64,000 nucleotides of DNA, taken from assembly GCF_947172395.1 (NCBI RefSeq), contig NC_069099.1, positions 13,831,740-13,895,739 on the forward strand. The letters run 5' to 3'. This document shows, piece by piece, positions 22,401 to 34,100 of this stretch; position 1 is the stretch's first letter, and every line of letters starts with the position of its first letter. Source of the stretch: Bicyclus anynana (taxonomy: Eukaryota > Arthropoda > Insecta > Lepidoptera > Nymphalidae). A model generated the notes under the pieces. That model was not told the origin of the DNA. It did no database searches and saw only the letters and a program-made list of their open reading frames with translations. Position numbers and translations under genes: made by a program.

Positions 22401-24507
22401 CATTTTCTTTAATCACAATACAAAACAAAATTTTAATTTGAATCCGGTGATCCAGATTTTTTTCCAACATGCAAATGAAATAAACTTCCTGCTGCATTTC
22501 ACTCATACACAGGGTTTAAATATGCAGTTACTAGAATATGGTGCAACTTTGTCTATGTGAAACTTATATTTTCTCAGATAAAAAATAACCTGTCTGGTAA
22601 TCCAAGAAATAATCTATATCCAGTAGTAGTTTTTTGTATGAAAGAGTAAAAAGTAAGCCATACCAATTTCGTGTTTATAACATTAATGGAACTGAAGGAC
22701 AAACATGAGTTTTAGAGAACACAAAATCACTTCTAATCCAACTTGAATTTTTGTTATTTATTTTAATTTTGTTTTTGTAATAAAGATCTATTTAAGTCAA
22801 AGATTTTTTGTTGATAACTGTACATCCTCATAAGGTTAAATGCTAATAAGTTTACGTAAGAAGTACTTAAGAATAAGGTGTTGTTTTTGTTTTTAACACT
22901 AAAATCAAACTTCTTGGTTTTAACAATAAAACAATTAAGAATTTTTTTATATTTTTAAACAACCATGTGTATTTTAAACAAGATCATAGTATAATTTTTT
23001 CCCTTCCTATTAGATGAAGTATATTATGTAAAGAGTGGTGAGAGTGGATTGTTCAAGTAGCTTGGATTGAATTTTGATTAGAGACTGGACCCTGACTTTT
23101 TTATCAACAAATCAATCTTCAATCAACATATGACAATCTCTCTGGCAAAGTTGGTAGTTCTGTGGTTCATAACAGAGTGGTCCTGGGTATGATTTCCAGC
23201 GCAACTTAGTTTAAGATTTATATTTTCTAAATTGGCTCAGATCTGACTTGGAGGTAGACGTCGGCCGTGGCTGTTACCACTATACAGGCAAAGATGTATC
23301 GCCAAGTGATTTACATAGAAACTGTAAGAGGTATGGGTAGAATAAACTCATACCTTTTCCATCTTGTCACTTAACATCAGGTGAGATTGTAGTCAAGAGC
23401 TAACTTGTCATTGAATAAAAAAAAAATCTACAAGCTCATCTGGTATATATAAAATACAACTGTCTCAAGCCACCAGTATCCAGCGGCTCCCTGCAACATG
23501 CTTGATGCCCTCGGGCCAACTAGTAGGGGGGTTACAACACTCTCTGGTGTGGGGTAAAGTTGGAAGCAATCTTTATGACATTTTCGAACATTGTGCATTA
23601 AGCATGAGCACACATAGAAGATTTTGGGTTTCATCAACACGCACGCTAACATTTCAAGGAACATGTCTTACAATGTGCTATTAAGCCTTGTTTGTCAGTA
23701 CACAGGAAGCATTATTTTCAGGCCAGAACACAGCAATGCTGCTTGGCAATAGTGCTTCCTTTTATGAGCTGTCACAAATAGCTCTCTTACTACTTTAAAT
23801 CAAGTGTTTCTGAAATAGTATTGTTCTAACTTGAAAAGCATACAGTTATTTATGCATACCACTGATGACTTCTATAGAATATGCCTATAGAAGGCAGCAT
23901 AACTGAAAGCATGCCAGTTAGGCTGTTACCAGCAGGGTGGCAGACCAGATTAAAACCAATTTAAAAAATATAAAATACTGAATAGGCATAAACTGAGAAT
24001 CAAACGCAGAACCTCTCTGTGGTAACCAAGGCATTGCTGGTTGTGTCAGAAACACATAAATACAATATATTATTTAAATCAATTTACATTACAATATAAT
24101 GTTCGAAAAATCCATATCTGTATTAGCAAGTACACAGTTGTAACAACATAAACTCAAGTAACAATTTCGCAGCTAGCAATCTATACTTAATAATTAATGT
24201 TTTATTCTATCGGTGAACAGATTAACCACAAAACAGCGCTCTAGCCTGTGTAATAGATACTTACTTAAAGGCAGGAATTGCGGAAGTAAGGAAATAATTA
24301 TGAATTACTTACTGGCTTTAATGAAGAAAATAAGTCCAAACTGAATTCGTATAAAGTTTCACCATGAGCACCAACACCTTGCGCCGAAAATTTTATTTTA
24401 TTATCGACTACATTTAGATTCGGCTTCGTAACATTTTTTAAATCTATTTTCAATGATATATTTTTATCAGTTTGCGCCCAATAAACAAATGGACTTAGGT
24501 TAACCAT
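16455..24507 (-). CDS. HACD3: Very-long-chain (3R)-3-hydroxyacyl-CoA dehydratase, CS-domain type (HACD3/PTPLAD1-like)
   Basis: Six minus-strand exons: 24507..24313, 21865..21740, 21091..20956, 19492..19287, 18278..18139 and 16779..16455. Phases are consistent and the product is 375 residues. The N-terminus (about 1-105) is a p23/CS domain (PFVYWAQTDKNISLKIDL; GAHGETLYEFSLDLF; VAWWPRLT). An acidic linker (SEDALDSEDECEEESRD) follows, then the multi-pass PTPLA dehydratase domain: LALYNLVQFIGFTYVL, VVCYLFIIWSTIEVIRYPYY, TMWIPLYPLGMLCE, and a last helix before a basic tail ending KKCK, which could be an ER-retrieval signal. The family removes water from 3-hydroxyacyl-CoA in ER fatty acid elongation. 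Size and order match human HACD3 (about 362). Introns are dense with repeats. It is divergent from PIP4K. Confidence 0.92.
17131..17442. mobile_element. TIR DNA-transposon remnant (TATACAGGGTGCT ends)
   Basis: It begins TATACAGGGTGCTGGGAAGT and ends AGCATCCTGTATA. The ends are inverted repeats, with further pairing between ATTTACCATAACTC and the reverse of GTAGTTATGGGAAAT. It lies in HACD3 intron 5. A related right end, AAGCACCCTGTATA, sits at 18108-18121 beside exon 5. Confidence 0.6.
17495..17770 (+). mobile_element. tRNA-derived SINE (family C)
   Basis: The head GACGGCCGTGTGGCGCAGTG (A box) and GGGTTCGATTCCCAC (B box) are well preserved. An AT-rich body then runs to GATATTGATGGGTATTG. It is unrelated in body to families A and B and lies in HACD3 intron 5, between two fragments of the CTCCTATAAGTGGAC element. 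Confidence 0.7.
18785..18860 (+). repeat. Dispersed repeat shared with 55045-55104
   Basis: GTCTCATCACTACAAAGACA followed by AACAGTTGGCATAACCTTGAAACAG occurs here and again at about 55058-55104. No element structure is clear. Confidence 0.55.
20608..20830 (-). mobile_element. SINE family A copy, reversed
   Basis: Reverse complement of the family A body: CAGTTCACTGCTGAGCTCGAG, then AAGAATGAGAGGGGTTG, then CACCGTTTGAGACAGG. It lies in HACD3 intron 3. Confidence 0.6.
23140..23430 (+). mobile_element. SINE family B copy, diverged
   Basis: It keeps the family B order (GGTAGACGTCGGCCGTGGC, CAAAGATGTATCGCCAAGTG, CATCAGGTGAGATTGTAGTC) and ends in an A-rich tail, but the tRNA head is eroded. It lies in HACD3 intron 1. 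Confidence 0.6.
23450..23575 (-). pseudogene. RTE-type LINE 3' fragment
   Basis: The minus strand encodes the recognisable RTE C-terminal pattern PPTSWPEGIKHVAGSRW with frame damage around it. It directly follows a SINE B copy in HACD3 intron 1. Confidence 0.55.
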
Positions 24508-25109
24508 TGCTTATGTATAGTTTATATTTTAAACATGTAAGATAGCCAATTATTAACACATTTGATTTACAATTTCCTCAAGTCCAAGAAAATTCTGAAT
24601 TTGAAAAGCAACAAAACAAAAAACCGATATAATCACTCGTCCAAGTCCGAATCGAAAACTTCGATATAATTTAAATGTCAAAACTCAAAATGTCAAAATT
24701 AAAATTGTCAAACCACAGACGAAAACATTTCATTGCATTTAAACCAAAGAATATAGATTATAGAGTAAAAGTAAAACCGGTGAAACGACAAATATGTAAT
24801 CCACAGAGTACTATAATAACAGAGAGCTATATTAAAAACCGATTAGAATAGGTACTTATATATTATCTATCTTTCATATTTTTGACAGTTTCATTTTTGT
24901 CTATGAATGATTCGTAAATTCGCCAGTTCGCTTGTCAAAAAGCCGTTTGCCCTATTGATGGGTGTTGAGTTTTTGGTAAAAAATTAAATATTTATTCCAA
25001 TTCTTTAGAAGTCTCACCTTTTTTGTGTCTCCAAAAATGGTTTAACTACATTGGTACATTACAAAATACATTAAGTGGCTGTGCATCAACTCGTGTAAAC
25101 AAATCCAAA
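24508..25109. promoter_or_regulatory. Probable shared bidirectional promoter (HACD3 / PIP4K)
   Basis: The 602 bp separate the two divergent start codons. The region carries 5' UTRs and promoters of both genes. Short AATGTCAAAA-like direct repeats occur near 24675-24710; no TATA box is obvious. Confidence 0.5.
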
Positions 25110-28100
25110 ATGTCCGTTCCAAGCACTGGTTTGAGCAAATTGAAAAAGAAACATATTCGCGTGAAACATCAAAAAGTGAAATTGTTCCGTGCTAATGAAC
25201 CGTTACTGTCCGTTTTTATGTGGGGTGTAAATCACACGGTAATTACACATATTTATATTTGTACGCATGTAATGTTGGTTGCAACAAAATCGTATTGGAT
25301 CACTTATTAATAATTAATTCTTCATTAATAGTAATTATTTGGGTCATACTTCAATATAATTAGTCGCAATGAAGTATGAAATGAACTTGTAATTCAAGAC
25401 TGCTGCAGATCCAAGTGGACATAAAGTTCGAGTTGAAAAGTAATTGAAACAGACCAAGAAGTTGTTATTCAAATTGAATATACAGTAAAACAAATATATG
25501 CAGTAAAATAAAACATTACTAAAGGTTGTTAATGTTTTTATAGTAACATTATTCCTTTCTGGCAACAGATCAATATTGTACAGCAATATCATCAAGATTT
25601 TCTAATAATAGCACCTTATCATGATATTGAAAGATTTACAACCAAAAGAAGTGCCAAGTGCATATTGTTTATTAGTTATATTTGTTTTATACACCATACA
25701 AACAAATAGATTTAATATATTTACTAATATTATAAAAAGCAGAAGACTTTTGTTCGAAAAAGCTCTCTGAAACTACCAATCTAGTAGTAGAATTACTTTT
25801 TGACTTCTGCTAGCCTGATACAGAGAGGATTCAAAAAATCTGTTTCCTACACAGATAAAGTAGCTAATCATACTAATATTATAAAGGCAAAAGTGTGTGT
25901 AAGTGTGTATGTTTGATCCTCACGATGGACCCTGTCCTGCACGGTCAATCCATGGAATGCTAAGATATATGTCTCATAATAAATTTTAAGCCATCAATAA
26001 CAATCTAATGTCTGGTAGTAAGTTTTAGTTGTGATTAGCTGTAGTAACTGATCTTAACTTCACACAACTTAGTGGTTGGGCCAAGATCTATAAAAAATAC
26101 TTAATTATATTCAATTCTCTTTCTAGCAACCCTAATGTTTTAATAATTAAAAAATGTATAGGAATGAGATTCACTATTGACCGGTCACATGATCAAGTTG
26201 CCGATTACATCCGTCATTCCTAAACATACTGATAGTTTTCGGAGCTACTGCTTTTGTAGAAAGAGAATATTTTTATAGAGAGAGAATTTGTAGTAAGAGA
26301 ATAAAGGTGAAGGAAAAACAACGTGAGGAAACCTCCATACCAGAAAATATTATTGATTTGCTATGTGTGTGAAGTCTGCCAATCTGCATTGGGCCAGTGT
26401 GGTGGACTATTGGCCTAACCCCTCTCATTCTGAGAGAAGACTCAAGCTCAGCAGTGAGCTGTATATGGGTTGATAATGATGATGCATGATGAGAAAGAGA
26501 AAAGACATGCCACTTGGCTGGCTTCAGGCCCTGTATTGTGTAATAGGCCATTAAAGATAGGCTGCTGTGGAAGACATACTTAAAAGTTATGTTGTGTTCC
26601 AGATAAATGAACTAAGCCATGTCTCAATACCAGTTATGTTGCTGCCAGATGACTTCAGGGCATATTCCAAGCTCAAAGTGGACAACCATTTGTTTAACAA
26701 GTAAGTATTGTAATGTTTAAAACTGCACTAAAGATAAATACTTACACATGGCAACCTCTCTGGTTGTCAAGGAATAAAAGGTAACCAAAGATTCTATGAA
26801 ATTTTTTGAAGTGAAATATGCATTGTGAATATTTTATTTGATGTGTTTGTAATATTAATACTGATGATATCAAGCAGCTAACAGGGAGTGGCTGATATGA
26901 TTACAATAGTTGTTGGAATTAGGAAAGTCTTATTATAGTGTTAATGATTATATAAATGATAAAAAAGCTTGGTGTTAAACTGTATTATACGACTGTGTGC
27001 TTGGTTTTAAATAAGTTTGTAAAATGGTGCTAAACAAAAAAAATAAACTTTGGCTGAGTTTGTTGTGGGCTCTTCTCGGACCAAGGCGTGTTTGAAACCC
27101 TCGTAACTTTAATTTTAGATTAAATTAAATTGTGACAATCCTGACCTTTCAAAAGTGCATGTAAACTAAGCCTAATTGAAATAAATGAATTTTGATTATT
27201 TTTGCATAAACTGAAGGTTATGTGAAAAAGACCTAACAGATATTAAAACTGTGCATTCATCTTCTCTTTTTCCCTCAATATTGTTTGACATAATACCAGC
27301 ATTGTATCCACAAGAATTAGTTGAGTCAGATACATTTTATTTGCACATCACATCTAAAGATAAGAGTTGTCATTAAATAATGCTAAGAAAACAATGTATT
27401 AGTATTGTATCCATACAGCAAACCACCTAAAACAAACTCAAAGTACTTGTAGGTATAGAATAAACGACGTACATTGTTCCTATGGTACATAGACTCAATG
27501 ATCACTGACAGTGTCCATGGAACTAATAGGAGATTATATGAAAACTTATCAAATAGTTGGTCCCCACATTCCACATAGGGAACAGCATTTGTCCGCTGTT
27601 TTTATGAAACGTCAATGCAGTTTATACAGTATATTATGTTGCTGTCATACCTACCTACCGGCAAAGACATGCCGCCAATTGATTTAGCGCTCCAGTGCGA
27701 TGGAGTGTAGAAACTGAAAGGGGTGGGGATTTTCATCCTACTAACAAGTTAGCCCACTTCCATCACTTCGTTAAAGCAAATTCACGCCTAATGGAAAAAA
27801 AAATTATGTTTGATCATAAGCAATGAAGCAGAAGCATGCCTAGAGGATGCCTAATCACTCTTTATGAATTATATTTATTTTTTCGCCTTATGTTGGTGGA
27901 TACAGGGCAAAACTTCGTAGAACATGTTCCTATCAGTCTTATGAGTGTTTATAGATAATGGTATTCAAGTACAATACAAACTAAACCTTTTCTATAAAAC
28001 TAATAACATTTATATGTTACTAATGACTCTTTGAGACGTGCTAACCCAGTGGATATTACCTCTGCCTTCGATTCGGAGGGCGTAGGTTCAAATCCGGTCC

Positions 28101-31100
28101 GGGGCATGCACCTGTAACTTTTCAATTATGTGCATTTTTTAAGAAATTAAATATCACGTGTCTCAAACAGTTAAGGAAATGCATCGTGAGGAAATCTGCA
28201 TACCTGATAATTTTCTTAATTCTCTACATGTGTGAAGTCAGCCAATCCGCGTTTGGCCAGCATGGTAGACTAAGGCCTAACCCCTCTCATTCTGAGAGGA
28301 GACTCGAGCTCAGCAGTGAGACGAATATGGGTTGTTAATGATGAATGACTCTTTAGAATTAGTCGACAAAGACCGACTTCCTACATGAACAAAGTCGCAA
28401 ACGTTAGCGGCTTTTATCAAATTCCAATTAATAGAAAATTAGAAATATCATCAGCGACGAAATCGTAGAATAACTACTAGTATCACACGTAATGCTATTA
28501 TCAGATGATTCACATTACCCAATCTAATCTGAAGCTCAACTGGTCGGGCGTTGTCGAATTCATTTTCGCAAATTAAAACATTACCGCCGCTCCTGACGTT
28601 AGTTAAGGCCTGTTTGACATTTAACCTTGTTCAATTTGTGCCAACACTAGCCAATGCACGCGACGTCGTCCGCGTGGAATTAAGTTTTTCACAAATCCCG
28701 CGGGACCCATCGATTTTTCCGGGATGAAAAGTAGCCTATGTGTTAATCCAGAGTAAAATCTATTTTCATTCCAAATTTCAGCCAAATCTTTTCAGTAGCC
28801 GCAGCGCAATGGAGAAACAAACATACACACTTACACACAAACTTTTGCCTTTATTACATTAGTGAGACCAATCAAATGCGACATCTTACGCGAGAAAATG
28901 GGCAAAAAAAATGTCATTGTACTATGACTATTTTAAAAGAATGTTTAGGTATATAGCTTGGCAAATTCATTCGTAACACTCCCGATGGTCAGCGGGGGCC
29001 GGGAGAGGGTAGCGATGCTCCGCGCGCACTACTTCATACCTGCAGTCTTTTCTCCCCGTCGTCCGCATATCATGGTAGTGTTGAATTTACCAAGCTATAA
29101 TAAGCTTTCCTTAATTAAGAGATAAATATCTGCCATCACCGATTTTTTTGTAGATAAGACAAGAATATTCCAACACGATCCCTCTGAGAAGTATTCGTTG
29201 AACCTCGTTTTCGATGAAGCAGCTTTATTTTTTCAACACTTGCCACATTGATTTCAACTTAACCTTGACATATTATATACCTACACCTTCCCCATGAATT
29301 ACCCTACCTATTGGTGACAACCACAAGTAGATGCATCCGTTTTGTAGTGTTCTAGTTTATCGCAGACAGACAGACAGAGGACTTTACGTGTTTTATTCTT
29401 GTGAGTTTATAAAAGAAGTCGTGGGCGAAGAAAATGGAGGAATGAAAAAGTTATTCATTCAAAATCAAATTCAAATCGCCTCTATTAGAAAAAGCTTGTG
29501 CGTCATTCGTAAACATATTAAGTTGATTTTAACGACTTAATAATTACAGTGAAATAAAAACGGGTCATAATATTTTTTTTATTATTTGGATTTGACGAGA
29601 AATTTTATTGATGTCTTAATTAAACTTCTGTTAATACTATATATTGCTCGCTTCTTTGTCCGCATGTAATTTTTTTTTTATTTCATATATAAAAATATAT
29701 TTAAAATTTAAACCATCAGAAAAGTTAGAGATTTTGGGGAATAATATAGTACTCGTTTATGTTAACAATTAACATTAAAAAATATAATAAGTAATAGAAA
29801 ATTCGGTAAAGAAGTAATATCACATTCATAAATGAGATGAATCTTCGACACTTGATAGTAAGACTCGTCAAAAGTTTTACAATGACATCAAAATTCATAC
29901 TTCGAAAACCGTCACCTTCCTTCGGGACTCAAAATATCTATGTAGTCTAACTAGTACTAATAAACGTTTTTTATTTATTACAGAGAGAATATGCCATCCC
30001 ATTTCAAAGTGAAGGAATATTGCCCACTAGTCTTCAGAAACCTCAGGGAGAGGTTCGGTATCGATGACTTGGACTATAAGGAGTCACTCACACGGTAAGC
30101 GATTACCTTTGTAATATCGATGTGAACTGACCTTTAGATATCCGTGACCACTGCTGGCACGTGTGAAACGCTCTAACAGACAAACTTCTGATATATTTAT
30201 GTATTATTATTTTCTGTCCTGTATTGTACGGACCACTAAGCAACACGGCCTATATCTGAGAGAAGACAAACGTTCATCCGATAAATATTTTTTTTGGAAT
30301 TATATGCAGGGGGAAAGTTATAGATTACACACTCTTCTGTAATACACTTAGGTACAGTGGAAATATTTTATTTTTCATTTAAATTATGATTACAAACAGA
30401 CAACAAATAGCACATTTTCAATCACATACGCACACTGTAATGATTGATTTTATTGTAAGCTGCAAAAGAAGCTGGAAAAGGAATTTTATAAAATTCCAAC
30501 AATTTGACAAATTTTGGCCTTTATAAATTATAAATTTCATTTTAAATTATTAATATTTTTTTTTATAATAACCATTTAGTAACATCTACATAATATATGT
30601 ATTTTAAGAATATAGCTTTATATATTTCTCGTTTCTTACAAGAACGCTCACAGAAAACTCCAGAAGATGTGATCGCTTATAGGAATGAAGCTGTTGAAAC
30701 TACTCTTTTTTTGGTGTAAATTTCACGAACAAGCGATTAGTCACTCTGTGTTGTGTACCGTGCTATACAGGTACAATTTTTGGACACAATGCGTGCTTTA
30801 ACCACGGCTGTAGGTACGTGGCTTCTGGTGTTTTCCGTATTCTAAACAAGAGCATTTGTAAATTTCAAAATGACTGAATGAAATTGCAATGCTATCCTCG
30901 ATCCACAATACTATATAACACTCAACACGTCCTAGAAGACACTTCTATATTTTTTTAATTTGTGATGGACGGGTACTTTGACAGAGGGGAGGGAACGTAT
31001 ATAGCATATTCTCTCGAGTCGCGTTGCTTTTTGGTTCGGACTGGCGTCCCTTCCTAGCTCCCGTCCTGTCCTTAGGTTTAGAAAGCCAGATAACTACCTC

Positions 31101-34100
31101 TGTTCGAGGCGAAGGACGAAGAGACTCTCGAGCGCGCTGCGGAGGTCGGCCACAGCGCCCTCTGGTGTCGGAGAGGTGAAACCCGATGCGGAGAGTTTAT
31201 TCCGAGACGCTAGCGCGTTCGTCAAGCGAGGCCTGACGATTAAGCGACTGAGGTCAGCGGAGTTTTACTAAAAAAAAACGCTGTACGATTTTTTTTTTTA
31301 TTTTTGAGTTTTTTGTTCTTTCCTCTCTCCCTGATGATGATTTAACCGATTTTGTTTTTCGTAGTGTGCCTTCGGAACTGACACGGCAATCATCTCGCAT
31401 ATCGGAGTTGTTTAGTGTAGTTTTTTTTGTTATGACGAAAATTTTTCGATTTAGGAATTTAAGCTCGCTGCATACGGGTTGAGACGGCAAGTTTTGGAAT
31501 TATCCTTTCATATAAAATACATACGCCACGGGGGTACTGATGAGTTTACCGTACCGCCCACATCCTAACCCCATACCTTAGCGATCCCCCGTATGTAGCG
31601 ACCTTAAGTATGATATTATCAAATTGGATGGATTGGATGGTTGTTGATTACAATTTTCGAGTAAAATTAAAATCTACACTAATGCTCAAAGCTTGCGAGT
31701 GTTATGTTTTTGAGTGATTAACTTTTTCACTGCAGTTGAGGACATGTCTTACAGAAATATGGTGTAGGTACTTTCCTACTTTTTTTTAGAGAATCATAGT
31801 TTGTCTACATTTGAAAGTCTGTTAGACTTTGGATGTGTTGGTAAAGTTACCAGCCAAGCATTTGACAGTAGACAGTTGACAGCCATGACTTGAGTGTATA
31901 AAACTGAAGGAATGTCAGATGACAACGCTCCTTGAATTTATGCACACACAATTTCCCGCATTATAATTATTTCTTAATAGGTACGAGTAGGTTCCAGTGT
32001 GAAGGGTACTGTTGCCTATAGTAAAGGGTGTCCCAAAATTTCAAGATTTAAATTAGTCTATGACTTTTAATTTTTACATCGATTCAGAAAGTGTATATTT
32101 ATGTAGAATAGGTTTATTTATGGCATAACACATAGGCATAAGAAATAACCTCACGGTATTGTGACTGTGACGGATACACACTCTTTCTGTGTCATGCATG
32201 ACCTTTCTGGAGAATTGTGGCTTAATTTCGTTGATGCAGCGTTTAATTTTGTCTTATAAGGTATGGGATGTTGAGGGCTTGTAGACAATCCCCTTTCGAC
32301 TTAAAATAACCCCATAGGAATGAATATAATAGAGTTAAATCGAAAATATGATGGCATTAAATCAAAACACAATCTAAGAGGCAACCTCTGAAAAATCCTT
32401 ACGGAATAGCGCTCCGGTTCTTGAGTGTAACATCAGATGAGATTGCACTCAATGTCGGAAGAAAACAAAACTGCAGTGATGAGTTACTCAACTCAAAAAC
32501 CCACACTCAAGGCACACATCACGAACACTGGCTGGTTTGGCTGTGAATCGTCGCCCATGTAACAAATGTGCACTCATTTTACAAAAGAAAAAACAATTCA
32601 TACCAACGTTTGACTTTTGAAGTTTGTTTTGAAATGACTGAGAACACCGCATTTTTCTTTTGGTGTGTGAAATCCTTTATTTTTTTTAATATTACCCGTT
32701 TTTCCTTAATCCTGGACTTGTATTTCCTTATCTATACGACACGAAGCAACGCAAATAAGTATGTATATTACATAGTTTGTACCAACACTGCAGCGTTTAA
32801 TATCATGAATGCACTTTGCAGCGTTTTTAGAGGAGGTAAGTGAAATTAGGCACCCATTTAAACACGATCACGTGATTGATACACATAATTTAACAATAAA
32901 ATAACAATTAATTTAGTTTAAAACTAATGGTACGTTCACATTGTCATTGTATGTATTCCTAAACCAGCCCCGCGGTTTTACCAGCGTAGTTCCCGTTCCC
33001 GTGGGAGTACGGGGATACACTCGCAAACAACGTGGCTTTTTATTGGTAAAAGAATTTCCAAAATCGGATCAGTAGATCCAGAGATTACCCTGTACAGGAT
33101 CACAAACTTTACCTCTTTATAATATTACTTATTCTACAAACTATGCTATAGTTGGTGTGTAAAACGTTTGGAGTAATGTAACTAATCTTCAGTTTATACA
33201 CACACACGCACTTGGTCTGATCTCACCACTACATACAAAGCGTACCAGACTTCCTGGAATAGATTGTCTATACAGGGCCAGCACTCGTTACTCTATTCTG
33301 TAACGATGTATTCGACAGTGTGAATCTTGAATTCGCCTCTATCTCTCTCTTTGTAATACTCTAGATAGAATTGCTAAAATAAAAGTAATCGTTAAATCAC
33401 CTGAGAATTTCTAAACCAAAAGTCATCATTATAACATCAAAGAATTTCTAAACCGAAAGTCATCATTAATACGTTTAAGAATTTTAAATCAATAATTTCA
33501 ACACACCAAAATAACATATGTACCTACAATGTATATCAAACCATAATATATAAATATTACACCATATGGAATATTCTGTTTTGCGATGATGTGTAATAAA
33601 ATGAGTTTGTGTTGCTTTACAGTTTTTATTGAATTCCCCAAATATTAACAAAAATGTATATCACCAAAAAAGTCTACGTATACATGTAGATAACAATGAT
33701 GAGTTATTAATTGATTAGTTATTAGTATTGAAATGTTTCTAGTTAATTTTGTACGTAAGGTTAAATGACGATATATGTTATACTGAGCAATTAATACCTT
33801 TTTTACTTTATTCATTTTTGTTGACTTGTTTTTTCCACAGTTACGTAAGGCTTTGTAAACTAACAGTTACTATTGCTATGCAATTGAAAAATTAATACAT
33901 ACGCATAACATCTAAGAATTTCTAAACCAAAAGTCATCATCAAAATATCTAAGAATTGCTGAAATAAAAGTAGTCCTTAATAATTTACCTAACAATTTCT
34001 ATACCAAAAGTCATCATAAATATGTCTAAGAATTTCTAAAGCAAAAGTCATTAAAACATCTAAGTAAGAATTACTTAACCAAAAGTCATCATTAAAACAT

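Noticed and set aside
25023..25109. Upstream extension of the PIP4K N-terminus
   Set aside because: It would start at TTG; the ATG at 25110 places the N-terminus as in other type II PIP kinases.
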